A stretch of 64,000 bases of DNA from Colivivens sp963626085 (lineage in GTDB: Bacteria > Bacteroidota > Bacteroidia > Bacteroidales > Bacteroidaceae), in contig CAVFVJ010000045.1 in assembly GCA_963626085.1 (NCBI GenBank), positions 8,101 through 72,100 on the forward strand. Reading direction: 5' to 3'. A program made the translations under genes and the position numbers. The notes beneath the pieces are model-generated. The model was not told where the DNA came from. It did no database searches and was given only the letters and a program-made list of their open reading frames with translations. This document shows positions 34,405 through 43,212 of this stretch, one piece after another (the stretch's first letter is position 1; the number at the start of each line of letters is the position of its first letter).

Positions 34405-35793
34405 ATGAATACATTATTTGATAAGATCTGGGACGCGCATGTCGTGCAGAAGGTTGACGACGGTCCCACACAATTGTATATAGACCGTTTGTACGCACAT
34501 GAGGTGACCAGTCCTCAGGCGTTCGACACGTTGCGTGACAAAGGACTGAAGGTGTTCCGTCCAGACCATGTGGTGGCTATGCCGGACCACAACACACCAA
34601 GCGACCAGCAGGACCATATCGATGATCCGATAGGACGCAAACAGGTGGAGACACTCAAAAAAAACTGTGAGGAGTTTGGCATTAAGCATTTCACCATGGG
34701 AACAAAGGACAATGGTATCATCCATGTGGTGGGACCAGAGAAGGCTTTGTCATTGCCAGGTATGACCATTGTATGTGGTGACTCGCACACAAGTACCCAC
34801 GGTGCAGTAGGAGCCATTGCCATGGGTATTGGTACTTCCGAAGTGGCAGAGGTGTTGGCAAGCCAGTGCATCCTGCAGTCCAAACCGAAGACCATGCGCA
34901 TCAATATCGAAGGAACACTCCGTCCAGGAGTTACCGCAAAGGATGTGGCACTTTATATCATGTCGCAGATGACGACCTCAGGTGCTACTGGTTATGCGGT
35001 CGAATATGCTGGCAGTGTGGTGCGTGACATGAGCATGGAAGGTCGTCTCACCCTTTCCAACCTCTCCATTGAGATGGGAAGCCGTGCCGGTATAATAGCT
35101 CCCGACGAGACGACTTTCGCCTATCTCAAAGAACGTGAGTACGCACCTAAGGGTGACGCTTGGGACAAAGCAGTGGAAGAGTGGAGGAAACTGAAGAGTG
35201 ATGATGATGCCGTGTTCGACAAGGAGGTGACATATAATGCGGAGGATATCGCACCACGCATCACTTATGGTACCAACCCGGGGGCTGGTATTGCCATCGA
35301 TGGAAACATACCTGAGTTGGAGAGCATTCCGGAGGCAACCCGTCCGCAGTTCCTCAGTATGCTGGAGTACATGCAGTTCGAACCGGGACAGAAACTGGAG
35401 GGGACACCCATAGACTATTGTTTCCTTGGTGCCTGCACCAACGGACGTATTGAGGACTTCCGAGCATTTGCCAGTGTGGTAAAAGGCAGGAAGAAAGCTG
35501 ACAGTGTGGTCGCATGGCTTGTTCCTGGCAGTTGGCTTGTTCGCAAGCAGATTATCGACGAAGGCATCGACAAAATCCTTGAAGACGCAGGCTTTGAACT
35601 GCGTTTGCCTTCTTGCTCTTCTTGTCTCGCAATGAATCCCGACAAGGTACCGGCAGGCAAACTGTGCATATCAACAAGCAACCGTAACTTCGTAGGCCGT
35701 CAGGGTCCGGGTGCACGTACAGTGCTGGCTTCACCGCTGGTTGTGGCAGCCAGTGCAGTCACAGGTAAGATAACAGATCCAAGAACACTCTAA
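34405..35793 (+). CDS. leuC: 3-isopropylmalate dehydratase large subunit
   Basis: LeuC (462 aa) carries the 4Fe-4S cluster of isopropylmalate isomerase and works with LeuD. The aconitase-type blocks VCGDSHTSTHGAVGAIAMGIG, FLGACTNGRIEDF and PSCSSCLAMNPD contain the three cluster cysteines. It lies 54 bases after leuA. With LeuD it can also isomerise citramalate in the citramalate route to isoleucine. Confidence 0.98.
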   Translation: MNTLFDKIWDAHVVQKVDDGPTQLYIDRLYAHEVTSPQAFDTLRDKGLKVFRPDHVVAMPDHNTPSDQQDHIDDPIGRKQVETLKKNCEEFGIKHFTMGTKDNGIIHVVGPEKALSLPGMTIVCGDSHTSTHGAVGAIAMGIGTSEVAEVLASQCILQSKPKTMRINIEGTLRPGVTAKDVALYIMSQMTTSGATGYAVEYAGSVVRDMSMEGRLTLSNLSIEMGSRAGIIAPDETTFAYLKEREYAPKGDAWDKAVEEWRKLKSDDDAVFDKEVTYNAEDIAPRITYGTNPGAGIAIDGNIPELESIPEATRPQFLSMLEYMQFEPGQKLEGTPIDYCFLGACTNGRIEDFRAFASVVKGRKKADSVVAWLVPGSWLVRKQIIDEGIDKILEDAGFELRLPSCSSCLAMNPDKVPAGKLCISTSNRNFVGRQGPGARTVLASPLVVAASAVTGKITDPRTL

Positions 35794-35803
35794 TTCCAAA
35801 GCA

Positions 35804-36433
35804 ATGGCAAAACAGAAATTCAATATAATCCAGTCAACCTGTATTCCTATAGCGATAGACAACTGCAATACAGACTTGATTATCCCGGCAAGATACCTTG
35901 CCAGTACGACGCGTGACCCTGAGTTCTTCGGTGAGGCATTCATGCATGACCTCCGTTATGATGCGCAGGGAAACAAGATAGAGACGTTTGTGATGAACAA
36001 ACCCGAATACAGTGAGGCTCCGCACCCGGGTGTCCATGAGATTATTGTAGGTGGACAGAACTGGGGCTCTGGCTCCAGCCGTGAGCACGCAGCATGGGCG
36101 ATAGCCGGTTATGGTGTGCGTGTGGTCATATCATCCAGCTTCGCTGATATCCACCGTAACAACCTTCTCAACTGTTTCGTGTTGCCAGTCATTGTCAGCC
36201 CAGAGTTCCAGAAAGAGCTCTTTGCCAGCATTGCGGCAGACCCGAAGACAGAGGTAAAGGTGGATGTGCCGAACCAGACAGTGACCAATATGGCTACCGG
36301 GCACAGTGAGAAGTTCGAGATAAACTCATACAAGAAGTATTGTCTGATGAATGCGTTTGACGATATCGACTTCCTACTGGAGAATAAAGACAAGATAGAG
36401 GACTACGAACAGAAACGATGCCAGAGAGAGTAA
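35804..36433 (+). CDS. leuD: 3-isopropylmalate dehydratase small subunit
   Basis: LeuD (209 aa) is the swivelling small subunit of isopropylmalate isomerase. Typical blocks are NTDLIIPARYL, the GQNWGSGSSREHAAWAI substrate loop and SSSFADIHRNNLLN. Its 3' end overlaps the start of the next gene by 16 bases in a different frame, suggesting translational coupling. Confidence 0.97.
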   Translation: MAKQKFNIIQSTCIPIAIDNCNTDLIIPARYLASTTRDPEFFGEAFMHDLRYDAQGNKIETFVMNKPEYSEAPHPGVHEIIVGGQNWGSGSSREHAAWAIAGYGVRVVISSSFADIHRNNLLNCFVLPVIVSPEFQKELFASIAADPKTEVKVDVPNQTVTNMATGHSEKFEINSYKKYCLMNAFDDIDFLLENKDKIEDYEQKRCQRE

Positions 36434-37944
36434 TTGAAATAATGGATACGACGCTCCGTGACGGTGAACAGACCAACGGAGTGTCTTTCGTGCCCCACGA
36501 GAAACTGATAGTGGTGCGTATGCTGCTTCAGGAACTCAAGGTGGACCGTGTGGAGGTGGCATCCGCACGAGTGTCTGACGGAGAGAAGGAGGCGGTCACC
36601 AACATCTGTCGGTGGGCACGTTCCGCAGATCTGCTCGACCGTGTGGAGGTGCTCGGGTTTGTGGACGGCACTTTGTCGCTCGACTGGATCAACGGCTGTG
36701 GCTGTAAGGTCATCAACCTGCTCTGCAAGGGCAGTGAGCGTCACTGCACCTGTCAGTTGAAGAAGACTCTTGAACAGCATATAGCAGACATCAAGCGTTC
36801 TATCGAGTACGCGCATCAGTTGGGCATCAGTGTCAATGTTTATTTGGAGGACTGGAGCAACGGCATGAAGCACAGTCCCGACTACGTGTTCAATTTCGTG
36901 GATGCACTGAAGGACTGTGGTGTACTGCGTTTTATGTTGCCCGACACCTTGGGCGTACTCAATCCGCAGAGTACTCAGACATACATCCGCCAGATGCGGG
37001 AGTGGTTCCCCAATATCCATTTCGACTTCCATGCCCACAACGATTACGACCTAGCAACAGCCAATGTGATGTATTCTGTACTTGAGGGTTGCACGGGTAT
37101 CCACACATCCGTCAACGGACTCGGTGAACGTGCGGGCAATGCCCCTCTGAGTAGTGTTCAGGCGATACTGACCGACCAGCTTGGTGTCAAGACAAACATA
37201 CAAGAGGACAAACTCAATGAAGCAGCGCGTCTGATTGAGAACTATTCGGGTATTCCTGTACCATTGAACATGCCAGTAATCGGAGAGAACGTGTTCACTC
37301 AGGTGGCAGGGGTTCATGCGGACGGTGACAACAAGAACAATCTGTACTGCAATGACCTTATTCCAGAACGGTTCGGACGTAAACGTGAGTATGCGTTGGG
37401 CAAGAACAGTGGCAAGGCTAATATTCTCCAGAACCTAAAAGAACTTGGACTGGAATTGACCCCGGAACAGACTCGTAGGGTGACTGAACGTATCATCGAG
37501 TTGGGTGACAAAAAACAACTTGTGACACAGGAAGAATTACCATATATTGTCAACGATGTGTTGAAGCACAGTACCCCAGATGAAAAGATAAAGTTGCTCA
37601 GTTACATGGTAAGTACGGCTTATGGACTGAAGCCTATGGCGAGCGTGAAACTGGAAGTCAACGGTGAGGTGTATGAGGAGTCGGCGATGGGCGACGGTAT
37701 GTATGACGCTTTTGTGCGTTCAGTACGGCATATCTATCGTGACAAACTCCATCGTACTTTCCCTTGGCTCACCAATTATGTGGTGCGCATACCGCCAGGC
37801 GGACGTACAGATGCCTTGGTGCAGACCACCATCTCGTGGGTCTACAATGACAAGACCTATAGAACTCATGCACTTGATGCGGATCAGACGGATGCAGCTA
37901 TCAAGGCTACGATAAAGATGCTAAATCTGGTAAATGAAGAATGA
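36418..37944 (+). CDS. Second LeuA-family synthase, probably (R)-citramalate synthase
   Basis: This 508-aa DRE-TIM metallolyase-superfamily enzyme has MDTTLRDGEQTNG at the N-terminus, the metal-binding HFDFHAHNDYDLATANVM segment, GLGERAGNAPLSS, and a C-terminal LeuA dimer domain (about 385-505). It is distant from the leuA product of the same operon, so it is not a simple duplicate. Its place between leuD and leuB suggests that it makes citramalate from pyruvate and acetyl-CoA, which LeuCD and LeuB then turn into 2-ketobutyrate for isoleucine. Homocitrate or 2-isopropylmalate synthase activity cannot be excluded from sequence alone. The Ile-rich leader peptide of the operon supports an isoleucine role. 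Confidence 0.75.
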   Translation: MPERVIEIMDTTLRDGEQTNGVSFVPHEKLIVVRMLLQELKVDRVEVASARVSDGEKEAVTNICRWARSADLLDRVEVLGFVDGTLSLDWINGCGCKVINLLCKGSERHCTCQLKKTLEQHIADIKRSIEYAHQLGISVNVYLEDWSNGMKHSPDYVFNFVDALKDCGVLRFMLPDTLGVLNPQSTQTYIRQMREWFPNIHFDFHAHNDYDLATANVMYSVLEGCTGIHTSVNGLGERAGNAPLSSVQAILTDQLGVKTNIQEDKLNEAARLIENYSGIPVPLNMPVIGENVFTQVAGVHADGDNKNNLYCNDLIPERFGRKREYALGKNSGKANILQNLKELGLELTPEQTRRVTERIIELGDKKQLVTQEELPYIVNDVLKHSTPDEKIKLLSYMVSTAYGLKPMASVKLEVNGEVYEESAMGDGMYDAFVRSVRHIYRDKLHRTFPWLTNYVVRIPPGGRTDALVQTTISWVYNDKTYRTHALDADQTDAAIKATIKMLNLVNEE

Positions 37945-38017
37945 CATGTCGTAATTGCTTGAGTAAGGAAGAAGATATGAGATATTTCAAAGAACAAATT
38001 AAAAACATAACAAGGAA

Positions 38018-39079
38018 ATGAAACTGAAAATAGCTGTTCTGGCTGGTGATGGTATCGGGCCAGAAATTATGGCACAGGGTGTCAAGGTGATGAGTGCCGT
38101 TTGTGACAAGTTCGGTCATGAGGTGACATACAAGGAGGCTTTGTGTGGCGCTCATGCCATTGACGAGGTGGGTGATCCATTCCCGGAGGAAACATTCCAG
38201 ACTTGTATGGATGCGGATGCGGTGTTGTTTGCTGCTGTGGGCGACCCCAAGTTCGACAATAACCCTACTGCCAAGGTGCGCCCAGAGCAAGGTCTGCTTG
38301 CCATGCGTAAGAAACTGGGTCTGTATGCCAACGTGCGTCCTGTGGAAACCTTCGACTGTCTTGTACACAAGTCTCCGTTGAAGGATGAGTTGGTGCGTGG
38401 TGCGGATTTCATCTGCATACGTGAACTTACAGGCGGTATGTACTTCGGAGAGAAGTATGAGGATAGTGAGAAGGCATACGACACCAACTACTATACCCGT
38501 CCTGAGATTGAGCGTATACTGCGTGTGGGCTATAGTTACGCAATGCGCCGCAACAAACATCTTACTGTTGTCGATAAGGCGAATGTGCTTGCTTCAAGTC
38601 GTTTGTGGCGTAAGGTGGCACAGGAAATAGCTGTGGAGTATCCAGAGGTGAAGACCGACTTCATGTATGTTGACAATGCGGCAATGCGCATGATCCAGGA
38701 ACCGAAGTTCTTCGATGTGATGGTAACAGAGAATACTTTCGGTGATATCCTCACAGATGAGGGCAGTTGCATCACTGGTTCAATGGGACTCCTGCCGTCT
38801 GCAAGTACAGGCGACCACACTCCGGTGTTTGAGCCGATACACGGTTCATGGCCACAGGCGAAGGGACAGAATATCGCCAATCCGCTCGCACAGATACTGT
38901 CGGTCGCTATGCTGTTCGAGTATTTCGACCTCAAGGAGGAGGGTAGTCTGATACGTAAGGCTGTCAACGCCAGCCTTGACGCTAACGTACGCACTCCGGA
39001 GATTCAGGTTGAAGGAGGTGCCAAGTACGGCACTAAGGAAGTGGGACAATGGATAGTTGATTTCATCAAGAAAGCGTAG
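38018..39079 (+). CDS. leuB: 3-isopropylmalate dehydrogenase
   Basis: LeuB (353 aa) oxidatively decarboxylates 3-isopropylmalate with NAD. The opening KIAVLAGDGIGPEIM, the RELTGGMYFGEK loop, VDNAAMRMIQEP, the NTFGDILTDE metal site and the C-terminal EPIHGSWPQAKGQNIANP block identify it. It closes the leu operon and probably also acts on 3-methylmalate in the citramalate route. Confidence 0.98.
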   Translation: MKLKIAVLAGDGIGPEIMAQGVKVMSAVCDKFGHEVTYKEALCGAHAIDEVGDPFPEETFQTCMDADAVLFAAVGDPKFDNNPTAKVRPEQGLLAMRKKLGLYANVRPVETFDCLVHKSPLKDELVRGADFICIRELTGGMYFGEKYEDSEKAYDTNYYTRPEIERILRVGYSYAMRRNKHLTVVDKANVLASSRLWRKVAQEIAVEYPEVKTDFMYVDNAAMRMIQEPKFFDVMVTENTFGDILTDEGSCITGSMGLLPSASTGDHTPVFEPIHGSWPQAKGQNIANPLAQILSVAMLFEYFDLKEEGSLIRKAVNASLDANVRTPEIQVEGGAKYGTKEVGQWIVDFIKKA

Positions 39080-39139
39080 TGTGACACTTTTCTTGTTGTA
39101 ATACTTTCGCAATGTAGTCTATTTTGACTGTTTTGTGTG

Positions 39140-39172
39140 CAAAGAGCCTCCGTTTGGAGACTCTTTGTGTTT
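39140..39172 (+). terminator. Probable terminator after leuB
   Basis: CAAAGAG-C-CTCC (39140-39151) pairs with GGAG-A-CTCTTTG (39156-39167), an 11-bp stem with one C-A mismatch and a GTTT loop, followed by a modest T-rich tail (TGTTTA). It lies 60 bases after the leuB stop and before the next promoter. Confidence 0.75.
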
Positions 39173-39219
39173 ATATAAGTTAAATGTTATGCTTGTGGGT
39201 AAAATTGACGATGCAATGT

Positions 39220-39250
39220 TTTGCCTGTTCAATTATTATATGTACTTTTG
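39220..39250 (+). promoter_or_regulatory. Promoter of a possible small RNA
   Basis: TTTG (39220-39223), a 19-base spacer and TACTTTTG (39243-39250) match the Bacteroidetes consensus. The predicted start is near 39257, about 200 bases before the next gene and separated from it by a terminator. Confidence 0.75.
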
Positions 39251-39256
39251 CAACGG

Positions 39257-39361
39257 ATTCAAAAGAAGCACTTAGTTTTTTATCACTCTAGAAAGTGATT
39301 AAATAGTGTAAATTAGTAGGAGAGAGACAGGTCTGTTGATAGATATGTCTCTTATTTTTTT
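39257..39361 (+). ncRNA. Candidate small RNA or terminated leader
   Basis: Between a consensus promoter and a terminator there is a unit of about 100 bases with no plausible open frame. It contains one hairpin, ATCACT (39281-39286) with AGTGAT (39293-39298), and ends with AGAGACA (39323-39329) pairing with TGTCTCT (39346-39352), followed by TATTTTTTT. A separate TAnnTTTG box lies downstream for the next gene. It could be a trans-acting small RNA, or an attenuated leader of the downstream peptidase gene. I recognise no known family. Confidence 0.45.
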
Positions 39362-39392
39362 GTTTTCAACCTAACTCTATTGAATTATTCCG

Positions 39393-39400
39393 TATCTTTG
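39393..39400 (+). promoter_or_regulatory. -7 box upstream of the metallopeptidase gene
   Basis: TATCTTTG matches TAnnTTTG. No clear -33 TTTG is found at the right distance. With a start near 39407 the mRNA would begin about 50 bases before the ATG at 39456, which is one reason to reject the GTG at 39405 as start codon. Confidence 0.5.
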
Positions 39401-39455
39401 TGGAGTGAATAATATAATGCAATCGACCATTAACTATTTTATAACTACACGAAGA

Positions 39456-41909
39456 ATGAAAAGTATCTTTTTTGCCTGCCTGATGGCACTGCTTGCATCG
39501 AGTGCCAGAGCAGACGACCAGGATTATATCCTGAACAGTAGCTTTGAGGACGGCAGCACGAGTTGGACTTGCGACGGTCTGTCCTCTCAGTCAAATACCG
39601 CTTTTACCAAGAAGGACGGCAGCAAGTATATGGAAAAGTGGGTCAGCCAGGGTAATAAGGTGGGTAGTGCGAGTATAAGCCAGACTATCAGCTTACCCAA
39701 TGGCGTCTATAAATTGACTGTAGCTGCGCAAAACCTAAATCAGTCTGCTACGTCAAGTAAGTGTACCGGTGCGAGAATATATGCCGGTTCAAGCGAGACG
39801 ACTGTCTATACTCCAGCAGACTATAGTGTGAAGTTCATCAGCCTCACGGGTAAGGTGGTTGTCGGTTTTGAAGCAGTAGACGCTACAGGAAACTGGCTTG
39901 CTGTCGACAATTTCCGTTTGGATCTTGTGGGTGAGATTACAGCCGATGTCATCACTGCTGAGGTACAACGTCTTATTTCCGAAGGTGAGAGCCTGCAGAC
40001 TCAGATGATGTACAAGGCGGAGTCACTCAGTCTTGCCACAGCTCTTGACGGAATGAAAGCCATTACTGCCACCTCTGCTGAAGCTGACATCGCTTCTGCT
40101 GTAGAGGCTATTGACAATGCAATCAAGGTAGCCAAGTCTGCCATTTCAGACTACCAGACCCTGCAGACTGCCATTGACGATGTAAAAGGGTATTACGATG
40201 AGAGCAAGAATGGGGCGGACGACTTGAAAGCTGAGATTGACAAAGCACAGACTTTGGTGACAGACGACAGTGCTACCAAGGCAGAATTGGATAAAGAGAT
40301 TGTCTCTTTGAATAAAGCGTTGCTGGCATTCAATATTGCCAATGCTACACCAGGCACTGGCACTGCTCCCCGGGTCACTTCAACCAATCCTTATGTTGCC
40401 ACAGGGGCAACGGAGGCGTTGGTGAGAGCCGGAATGACTGGTTCCAATATCCTTGAGCGTGGTGTGTGCTGGAGCACAGATCACAATCCGACGGTTCTCG
40501 ACAACCGTAGCACCAAGTCGTTCTCGCTCAACGGTACCATCTATCATATTCAGGGAATGGAACCAGCAACAGTTTACTATGTGCGTCCATACGTGATGAA
40601 CAAGACCTATACTGTCGCTTATGGGGATGAGATAAAGATTGTCACCCATCCTGTCGGTGGTTGCACATGGTCGTGGAACGAAGGTGCACCAGACGAGGCA
40701 GCCAACACCCGTTGCCGCAATGCCATAAGAGAGACAATCGCTTACTTCAATGAATGGACGGGCATCAAGGGCTTCCACCTCACAGGCAACTATGGGTCGG
40801 GTACTCCTACAGCTGACTGCAGTTATGGCGGTTGGATGCGGATAGGACCGAACTCAGCCAATCAGGCTATCGGTACAGTACTCCACGAGACAGGTCATGG
40901 TGTGGGTGTCGGAACTCATTGGGTGTGGTACAACTGTTCGGACACACGTTCGAACACGACCTACGGCAAGTGGCTCGGTAGGGCTGCCACTGAAGTGTAC
41001 CAGTTCCTAGAGAATAAATATACAGATGAGTATTATTTCCAGGGCGATAAAACACATGGCTGGGGAAGCAATGCCTCCTATGACTGGTTCGTGAACGGAT
41101 CTGACAAAGACAAGCATGCGGAGTTGCAGTATATAGGCGGTATGTGTATAATGTACGGACTATTTCTCGATGGTCTGTGTCCTACAACTAACCATCATAA
41201 TGGTATCGCTGGCTATACGTACAATTTCGATGACTCAACGAAGTACTATATCATGTGCAAGTCGGATGAAAGGGGCTTGGGCGACGGATTGCTTTTCCAA
41301 AAGGGCATTATCGCTGCGTGGAAACCATATTTCACTACAGGTGTAGAGGTCAACGATTCTGCCGCATGGTATCTCGAATTCAATCCGTCATTGGGGTATT
41401 ATTCGTTTAAGAATGTGGCAAGCGGCAGATACCTAACCCGTTCGTCTACATTGACCACGATGTCGACCAAGAAAACCAAAAGTCCTTCCAACACTGAGAT
41501 GTTCCAGCTCATGCCGGACCGTACCGACGTATCGTTGGGCGCAGACGATGAGACGATAACTACCCACGGCTATTGGTTCACGTGGTATGATAGCGGCAAT
41601 AAGGCAATGAGCGCAGATGCGTTAAGTGAAACTTCCGGTCGTGGTATGCTGGAGCAGACAGTGTTCAACTTTAGTAACAGTGCCACCAACCAACAGTGGA
41701 TTATAATTAGTGAGGATGAACTTGACACTTACCGTAAGATTGCCATCGCCACAGGCATTCAAGACATGAATGCTGATGGGACAGTGAATGGCTCGGGTAA
41801 GGTGGCAGGCGTTTACTCTGTAGATGGAATCAGGAAGAGCGACACTACCAAGGGGCTTAATATAATAAGGTATACCGATGGGTCTTCAAGAAAGGTGTAT
41901 ATAAGATAA
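39456..41909 (+). CDS. Secreted modular zinc metallopeptidase-like protein
   Basis: From the ATG at 39456 the protein has 817 residues with a clean signal peptide (MKSIFFACLMALLASSARA). Modules in order: a galactose-binding-like beta-sandwich (about 20-165), an alpha-helical spacer (about 170-290), a fibronectin-III-like domain (about 300-405), a catalytic region containing HETGHGVGVGTHW (His at 477, Glu478, His481, His488), a ricin/beta-trefoil-like region (about 625-765), and a C-terminal segment VYSVDGIRKSDTTKGLNIIR resembling the Por-type or Prevotella sorting tails. The HExxH core predicts a zinc protease; the exact peptidase family is not recognised. It probably acts on host or dietary glycoproteins (inference). 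Confidence 0.75.
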   Translation: MKSIFFACLMALLASSARADDQDYILNSSFEDGSTSWTCDGLSSQSNTAFTKKDGSKYMEKWVSQGNKVGSASISQTISLPNGVYKLTVAAQNLNQSATSSKCTGARIYAGSSETTVYTPADYSVKFISLTGKVVVGFEAVDATGNWLAVDNFRLDLVGEITADVITAEVQRLISEGESLQTQMMYKAESLSLATALDGMKAITATSAEADIASAVEAIDNAIKVAKSAISDYQTLQTAIDDVKGYYDESKNGADDLKAEIDKAQTLVTDDSATKAELDKEIVSLNKALLAFNIANATPGTGTAPRVTSTNPYVATGATEALVRAGMTGSNILERGVCWSTDHNPTVLDNRSTKSFSLNGTIYHIQGMEPATVYYVRPYVMNKTYTVAYGDEIKIVTHPVGGCTWSWNEGAPDEAANTRCRNAIRETIAYFNEWTGIKGFHLTGNYGSGTPTADCSYGGWMRIGPNSANQAIGTVLHETGHGVGVGTHWVWYNCSDTRSNTTYGKWLGRAATEVYQFLENKYTDEYYFQGDKTHGWGSNASYDWFVNGSDKDKHAELQYIGGMCIMYGLFLDGLCPTTNHHNGIAGYTYNFDDSTKYYIMCKSDERGLGDGLLFQKGIIAAWKPYFTTGVEVNDSAAWYLEFNPSLGYYSFKNVASGRYLTRSSTLTTMSTKKTKSPSNTEMFQLMPDRTDVSLGADDETITTHGYWFTWYDSGNKAMSADALSETSGRGMLEQTVFNFSNSATNQQWIIISEDELDTYRKIAIATGIQDMNADGTVNGSGKVAGVYSVDGIRKSDTTKGLNIIRYTDGSSRKVYIR

Positions 41910-41932
41910 GGTATTATACCGCCAAAAACGAA

Positions 41933-41970
41933 ACGTCCTCTGGTGTTGCTGCCAGAGGACGTGTGTTTTA
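41933..41970. terminator. Bidirectional terminator between convergent genes
   Basis: ACGTCCTCTGG (41933-41943) and CCAGAGGACGT (41952-41962) form a perfect 11-bp stem with an 8-base loop. A T-rich stretch follows on the plus strand, and an A-run (CAAAAACGAA) precedes it, which serves the minus strand. It separates the peptidase gene and the aminotransferase gene, which point towards each other. Confidence 0.85.
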
Positions 41971-41989
41971 TACAGGTTTGAAACCAGTG

Positions 41990-43180
41990 TCACTTCAGTC
42001 GTGCCAGCACATCCTTGATTCGTTTCATAGCCTCGATGATGTTCTCGTCGCTTGTGGCGTAACTCATTCTGAAACACTCTGGACTACCGAACGCATCACC
42101 GCCCACAGTGGCTACGTGACCTACTTCAAGCAGGTACATGGCGAAGTCTGTGGAGTTGTTGATAGTTCTTTCACCATCGGTCTTGCCGAAGAAAGACGAA
42201 CATTTGGGGAACAGGTAGAACGCACCTTCAGGGTTACGCACTTCCAATCCTGGAATCTCCTTTGTGAGGCTATAGATGAGATTCTTTCTGCGCTCGAATG
42301 CTAGACGCATGTCCTCGACGCACTGTTGGTCGCCTGTATACGCAGCTTCTGCTGCTTTTTGGCTGACACTGCATGGTCCGCTGGTGTATTGTCCCTGAAG
42401 TTTGTTGACTCCCTTCACGATCCATTCAGGTGCGGCGATGAAACCGATGCGCCATCCAGTCATGGCATACGCCTTACTTACACCGTTGACGATGACTACG
42501 CGGTCCTTGATTTCCGGGAACGCAGCCATGGACGCATGTTCGCCCACATAGTTGATATGTTCGTAAATCTCGTCTGCAATCACGATTACCTGCTCGTGCT
42601 TCATCAGCACGTCCTTCAGTCCCTCAAGCTCTTTCTTGCTGTACACTGCACCTGTAGGATTACTTGGAGTACAGAGGATGATAGCCTTTGTTTTGGGAGT
42701 GATGGCTGCTTCAAGCTGCTCAGGTGTAATCTTGAAGTTCTGCTCGATGGTAGCTTCCACAAACACGGGTGTGCCTTCAGCCAACAATACCATTTGTGGG
42801 TAACTTACCCAGTATGGGGCAGGTATGATGACCTCATCGCCTGCACCAACGAGCGCCATGAGAACATTGCATACAGACTGTTTGGCTCCGTTTGAGCAAA
42901 GAATCTCTGACGGTTTGTAGGTAAGTCCGTTCTCATTCTTGAGTTTGTTGACAATTGCCTGTTTCAGCGCAGGATACCCTGGTACAGGGCTATAGTAGGT
43001 GTAGTTCTCGTCGATGGCTTTCCTTGCAGCCTCCTTGATATGGCCTGGGGTATGAAAGTCGGGTTCGCCTACACTCATGTTGATTACATCGACACCTTGT
43101 GCCTTTAATTCGCTACTTCTCTGCGACATGGCGAGTGTCGCTGACGGCTGAAGCCTCTGAAGTCTGTCTGCTAAATCCAT
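41990..43180 (-). CDS. aspC: Pyridoxal-phosphate aminotransferase, probable aspartate aminotransferase
   Basis: This 396-aa class I fold-type aminotransferase has the conserved NPTGAVYSKKEL block, the DEIYEHINY segment, the PLP-lysine motif SKAYAMTGWRIGF and a C-terminal FRMSYATSDENIIEAM with the substrate-carboxylate Arg. The size and N-terminus fit bacterial AspC of subgroup I-gamma. Substrate choice (aspartate versus other acidic or aromatic amino acids) cannot be fixed from sequence alone. It starts 32 bases after the ribBA stop and is the last gene of a minus-strand unit. Confidence 0.9.
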   Translation of the reverse strand: MDLADRLQRLQPSATLAMSQRSSELKAQGVDVINMSVGEPDFHTPGHIKEAARKAIDENYTYYSPVPGYPALKQAIVNKLKNENGLTYKPSEILCSNGAKQSVCNVLMALVGAGDEVIIPAPYWVSYPQMVLLAEGTPVFVEATIEQNFKITPEQLEAAITPKTKAIILCTPSNPTGAVYSKKELEGLKDVLMKHEQVIVIADEIYEHINYVGEHASMAAFPEIKDRVVIVNGVSKAYAMTGWRIGFIAAPEWIVKGVNKLQGQYTSGPCSVSQKAAEAAYTGDQQCVEDMRLAFERRKNLIYSLTKEIPGLEVRNPEGAFYLFPKCSSFFGKTDGERTINNSTDFAMYLLEVGHVATVGGDAFGSPECFRMSYATSDENIIEAMKRIKDVLARLK

Positions 43181-43212
43181 TTATATGCTAATTTAAAAGT
43201 TAATATCTTTCG

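Noticed and set aside
36403..38560. Minus-strand frames of 211 and 217 codons
   Set aside because: They are opposite the citramalate-synthase-like gene and leuB, which are clear. Their sequences are rich in His, Cys and Thr and match nothing.
39405..39455. GTG start for the metallopeptidase
   Set aside because: It would sit at or before the predicted transcription start, and it would put 17 residues before a clean signal peptide.
42326..42895. 189-codon plus-strand open frame
   Set aside because: It lies wholly antisense to the well-supported aminotransferase gene, has no family features and low-quality composition (Cys/His-rich), typical of shadow frames.
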